Notes under the pieces: generated by a model
Seen by the model: the letters and a program-made list of their open reading frames with translations, nothing else
Told to the model about the DNA's origin: nothing
Database searches by the model: none
Assembly (NCBI GenBank): GCA_001769215.1
Contig: MEOL01000003.1
Span: forward strand, 62,001-126,000
Direction: 5' to 3'
Source of the DNA: Bacteroidetes bacterium GWF2_41_31
Lineage (GTDB): Bacteria > Bacteroidota > Bacteroidia > Bacteroidales > F082
DNA length: 64,000 bases
Position numbers and translations under genes: made by a program
Shown here: in pieces, positions 60,771 through 64,000 of the stretch
Layout of the letters: each line of letters begins with the position of its first letter
Position numbering within the stretch: the first letter of the stretch is position 1

Positions 60771-62432
60771 ATGAAAAAAAATTATTTTTCTTTCGCCCTG
60801 GTTGCTCTTCTCTTTGGATTTGGAGTTGCCCAGGCACAAAATGCCTGGATTAACGAACTGCATTACGACAATATTGGAACCGACGCTGATGAGTTTGTTG
60901 AAATTGTGATTGAAAATCCGGGAAGTTATACCTTGTCTGATTTTGCAATTACCTTATACAATGGAAACAGTGGTGGTTTATATGACACCCAAACGGTAGA
61001 TAATTTTACAGTAGGTACTGTATCTGGCAATTTTACCATTTATACCTGGATGCCTGCCAGTATCCAGAATGGGGCACCCGATGGACTTTCGTTAAGCTAT
61101 CAGGGAACAGTGATTTCAGGTCAGTTCCTGAGTTATGAAGGTACCCTAACTGCAACAGACGGACCGGCCTCAGGTCTTACTTCTACCGATATGGGAGTTA
61201 CTGAAGACAGCTCTCCGGTTGGCGAATCATTGCAATTGCTGGGCGTTGGAACGTCCTATGAAGATTTTGCCTGGCAGATGCCGGCCGCTTCCACACAGGG
61301 AAATGTAAATAACAGTCAGAGTTTTGGCGGTTCTCTCGATCCGGAACCAACCAATTACCCAACCGCTTTTAGTGCCATTGCCAATGAGTTAAGCATTAAC
61401 TTAAGCTGGACTGATGCCATTGGAGCTCAGCTGCCCAGAGCCTATCTGATTCAGGGAGTAAAGCCGGGTGTAACCGCAACGGCTCCTGTGGATGGTGTTC
61501 CGGTAGCTGAAGACCTCGATTGGTCGGATGGAATCGCGACCATTAACGTAGATTATGATGTGGAAGCGGCTACTTTCTCAACCTTACTGGGTTCAACGGA
61601 GTATTCATTCTATATCTACCCCTATACCAATGCTGGTGCCAATATTGATTATAAAACCGATGGAACCGTTCCTGTGGCAACTGCTACTACCGTAAATGCA
61701 GCGGTAATCAGTTTTGAGGATTTTGCAACCGGACTTGGCGTTTGGACCCCATATAATGTACTGGGCGAACAGGTTTGGATAGGATCAAGCTATGGTGGTA
61801 TTACCTTCGCCAAAATGAGCGGATACGCAGGTGCTGCCTTCGCCAATGAGGATTGGTTGATTTCGCCTCAGATGGATTTGGATCTTTATGAAGATATCAA
61901 CTTTAGTTTTAGCACTGCGGCCAATTATTCCGGGCCTGCATTGCAGTTATACTATTCACAGGATTATGATGGCGCTGGCGATCCAAATGATTTTACATGG
62001 GTTGAAATTACCGATCAGGCTGACTGGTCAGGACTTTCCTTCTTGTGGGTTGAATCAGGTGATGTATCCCTGGATGCTTATGCTTCTTCTTCCTTCTATC
62101 TGGCTTATAAGTTTACCTCGACAGATGTTGAATCAGCTACCTGGGAAGTGACAAATTGTTTGGTTATGGGTGTTCTGAAAACAGGTATTGAGCAAAATGA
62201 TGTTGTTGACCTTGTGGTATATCCAAACCCTGCAACCAATCAGGTTACTGTGGTAGCAGATGAAGATGCTCAGGTCATGGTCATTAACCTGATGGGACAA
62301 ACTGTAAAGACTGTTCCGGTGGTGAAAGGTGCCAATTCAATTGCACTCACCGACCTGAACAATGGAATGTATTTGATTAAAATTGCTTATCAAAATGGAA
62401 CTACTGCTGTCAACCGTTTGATGGTGAAGTAG
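60771..62432 (+). CDS. Secreted protein with lamin-tail-like and anchor J domains, T9SS sorted
   Basis: A 553-residue secreted protein. Signal peptide residues 1-22 (ending AQAQ). Residues about 23-185 form a lamin-tail-like domain that opens AWINELHYDNIGTDADEFVEI, the pattern also found at the front of ExeM/NucH-type extracellular nucleases. A fibronectin-like domain (about 190-310) and a choice-of-anchor J domain (about 315-460, with NEDWLISPQMDL) follow. The type A sorting domain is residues about 475-553 (VYPNPATNQV, then NNGMYLIKI). No nuclease catalytic domain is present, so the nuclease resemblance covers the N-terminus only. It is bracketed by two hairpins and so is its own unit. Confidence 0.85.
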   Translation: MKKNYFSFALVALLFGFGVAQAQNAWINELHYDNIGTDADEFVEIVIENPGSYTLSDFAITLYNGNSGGLYDTQTVDNFTVGTVSGNFTIYTWMPASIQNGAPDGLSLSYQGTVISGQFLSYEGTLTATDGPASGLTSTDMGVTEDSSPVGESLQLLGVGTSYEDFAWQMPAASTQGNVNNSQSFGGSLDPEPTNYPTAFSAIANELSINLSWTDAIGAQLPRAYLIQGVKPGVTATAPVDGVPVAEDLDWSDGIATINVDYDVEAATFSTLLGSTEYSFYIYPYTNAGANIDYKTDGTVPVATATTVNAAVISFEDFATGLGVWTPYNVLGEQVWIGSSYGGITFAKMSGYAGAAFANEDWLISPQMDLDLYEDINFSFSTAANYSGPALQLYYSQDYDGAGDPNDFTWVEITDQADWSGLSFLWVESGDVSLDAYASSSFYLAYKFTSTDVESATWEVTNCLVMGVLKTGIEQNDVVDLVVYPNPATNQVTVVADEDAQVMVINLMGQTVKTVPVVKGANSIALTDLNNGMYLIKIAYQNGTTAVNRLMVK

Positions 62433-62452
62433 TTTGAATGTGTAATGTACCA

Positions 62453-62485
62453 AAAGCCCGCCCTTGCACAAGAGCGGGCTTTTTG
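62453..62485 (+). terminator. Rho-independent terminator
   Basis: AAAAGCCCGC (62453-62462) pairs with GCGGGCTTTT (62475-62484), followed by T, 20 bases after the T9SS gene stop. Confidence 0.9.
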
Positions 62486-62568
62486 TTGGTATGAATTTTG
62501 GATAATCTTCCTGTTTTTTTTATACTTTTAATCATCTAATTTCGTTACCACAAACAAATGCGATCATC

Positions 62569-64000
62569 ATGAGAATGGTTCTGTCAATATTACTCTTGTG
62601 TATTTCACTGCATGTTTCATCTCAGGAAGTTAAGTCGGTACGCCTTGAAATACCTGCTGATGCAGATGCGGATAGTTATCATTTGGAACCTATCGGCCAA
62701 AATGGTGCACTCATTTTTTATGCCAGCAATGAAGTTAGCAAAGAGGGTGAACGGAATTGGTATTTTGGTCTTTTTGATGATTTGCTCAACCAACAATGGC
62801 TCAAATTTGTTGCCATAAACGATCATGTGGAATTTGTTCAGTCCAGGGTGAATGGCAAAAGAATTCATTTGTTGTTCAGGAATACAGGAAAGTCGAAGAA
62901 AGAATTTGACTTCTACGAGATTGTAACCTATGACTCAAAAACACAGGCATTCTCATTGATTTCGGGAACCCTTCCCGAAAAGGCCAAAATTGTTGGTTTT
63001 GATGTGATTGACAACACCGCCTGCATCGCCTTAAACCTACACAAGAATGCCTCCGATTTGGTACTGGTCAGTTTGATAGATGGGGAAGTAGTGCCCGTGC
63101 ACCTGTTCGAAGATGACCTGAGTTCTATTATCCAGTTGGCGATTGACAAGGAAGAGAGCAAGTTTATTGTAGCAGCAAAGGTGATTAGCAATGGCCGTTA
63201 CATGAATGATGTGTTGAGGTTCTACACACCAAAAGGAATCCTGTTAAGAGAACTTACCGTTGAGAATTCGGAAAGCACGAAGATGTTACGCGACTTCATC
63301 TTTTTTCCAAAAATAGGGGGTGAGTTGGTCGTGCTGGGTACCTATGATTTAATTACCGGAAGAATGGCTTCGCTAAAGGATATGGAAACCACAGAGGAAG
63401 CAAAAAGTGCAGGTTACTTTTTTCTGAAATTTGAGGACGATAAACAAACTTCCCTTAACTTTTATGACTTCATAACGTTTACAAATATCCAGGGCACCAT
63501 GCAAGCACGTGAAATTGTAAATGCGCGCGTGGTAAACGATTCAACCGGTGAAAAAGAGAAACACAAAGTGCTGACGGCTTATTTTCATCTTACTCAGCCG
63601 GTTGCCATGATGTCAGGTGGAAATTACATCCTCTCAACTGAAGTGTATAAGCCTCAATATCAAATAGAAACCAGAATGGAATATGATTACTATGGAAGGC
63701 CTTATCCCCGCACTTATTCTGTTTTTACTGGTTATCAATATTATGATGTACTGGTGGCTTCTTTTTCTGAGGATGGCAAATTGATTTGGGACAATGAGTT
63801 TGTAATCAATAATGTGCTGACCTATAGATTGAGAAGGCATTCAATTTTAGTACCCGATGGCCCTTTGCTTACCATTGGTTATGTAAATGAAGGGAAACTT
63901 TTTTCAAAAACCATACAAGGCTCCACCAATGTGAGTACCGATAGCAGCCCGGTAGCCGCCTCATTTGTACGTGACAGGATAACTAAAGACGAAGACAATT
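62569..64000 (+). CDS. Secreted protein of unknown function (3' end outside window)
   Basis: An open frame of 477 codons runs from ATG at 62569 to the window edge without a stop. The N-terminus (MRMVLSILLLCISLHVSSQE) is a signal peptide. The mature part is beta-rich, with repeated short blocks of the form KLIWDNEF, VLVSLIDGEVV and LKFEDDKQT that suggest a propeller-like or repeat fold, but no family was recognised. No lipobox. It follows a strong terminator by about 85 bases and is the first gene of a new unit. A missing C-terminus means a sorting domain cannot be excluded. Confidence 0.75.
   Translation, partial: MRMVLSILLLCISLHVSSQEVKSVRLEIPADADADSYHLEPIGQNGALIFYASNEVSKEGERNWYFGLFDDLLNQQWLKFVAINDHVEFVQSRVNGKRIHLLFRNTGKSKKEFDFYEIVTYDSKTQAFSLISGTLPEKAKIVGFDVIDNTACIALNLHKNASDLVLVSLIDGEVVPVHLFEDDLSSIIQLAIDKEESKFIVAAKVISNGRYMNDVLRFYTPKGILLRELTVENSESTKMLRDFIFFPKIGGELVVLGTYDLITGRMASLKDMETTEEAKSAGYFFLKFEDDKQTSLNFYDFITFTNIQGTMQAREIVNARVVNDSTGEKEKHKVLTAYFHLTQPVAMMSGGNYILSTEVYKPQYQIETRMEYDYYGRPYPRTYSVFTGYQYYDVLVASFSEDGKLIWDNEFVINNVLTYRLRRHSILVPDGPLLTIGYVNEGKLFSKTIQGSTNVSTDSSPVAASFVRDRITKDEDN

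Noticed and set aside
1-64000. rRNA operon, prophage or complete insertion sequence
   Set aside because: No rRNA segment, integrase, transposase or phage structural gene was seen anywhere in the window.

Overview
The window looks like the chromosome of a free-living or sediment-type member of the Bacteroidota, probably near Bacteroidales/Marinilabiliales. The evidence is: two large secreted proteins with type IX secretion (T9SS) C-terminal sorting domains; many lipoproteins and SusE/LTD/PKD-type surface domains; recurrent promoters with the Bacteroidota -33 TTTG / -7 TAnnTTTG pattern; weak Shine-Dalgarno sequences; a tRNA without encoded CCA; and RnpA, RimP, NusA, InfB, KorAB and DnaK sequences of the expected type. 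The genus cannot be fixed from sequence reading alone.

Layout. 1-5.2 kb: disaccharide use, with a fused HAD/GH65 phosphorylase-mutase, an MFS sugar porter and a P-loop kinase cut by the window edge. 5.3-11.9 kb: rnpA-yidD-S41 protease-O-antigen ligase-cdd-ChaN, facing rlmF. 11.9-13.8 kb: an accessory scar with structured hairpin repeats, an AT-rich orphan lipoprotein gene whose upstream partner is reduced to a tail, and a 69-codon remnant of a flotillin gene. 13.8-18.9 kb: an operon of an outer-membrane barrel protein and two DUF3857/transglutaminase-like proteins. 19.2-20.8 kb: a di-heme lipoprotein and a response regulator whose 3' end runs into the remains of a T9SS sorting domain. 21.1-26.2 kb: tRNA-Gln, rimP, nusA, infB. 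26.4-38.7 kb: lpxB, M23 peptidase, HAD phosphatase, lipid kinase, SUI1-type factor, C1 aminopeptidase, MscS channel, PPK2, a nicotinamide-riboside/uridine-kinase-like protein and envelope proteins. 38.8-44.2 kb: TRIC channel, nucleotidyltransferase, gamma-carbonic anhydrase, nadB, MFS exporter. 44.3-52.1 kb: both biochemical routes for 2-oxoglutarate oxidation (sucB/sucA and korA/korB) around a small ferredoxin gene. 52.3-64 kb: lipoprotein, dnaK, two T9SS-exported proteins and a truncated secreted protein.

Most of the window is ordinary housekeeping and envelope biology. The parts that deserve a second look are: the repeat island at 12.25-13.5 kb, where an AT-rich gene is bracketed by inverted hairpins and where stems co-vary between copies; the response-regulator/T9SS scar near 20.2 kb; interlocked, mutually exclusive inverted repeats before the TRIC gene at 38.7 kb; the transglutaminase-like pair in which one member has Tyr at the catalytic His position; and the tRNA-Gln terminator placed 10 bases before rimP.
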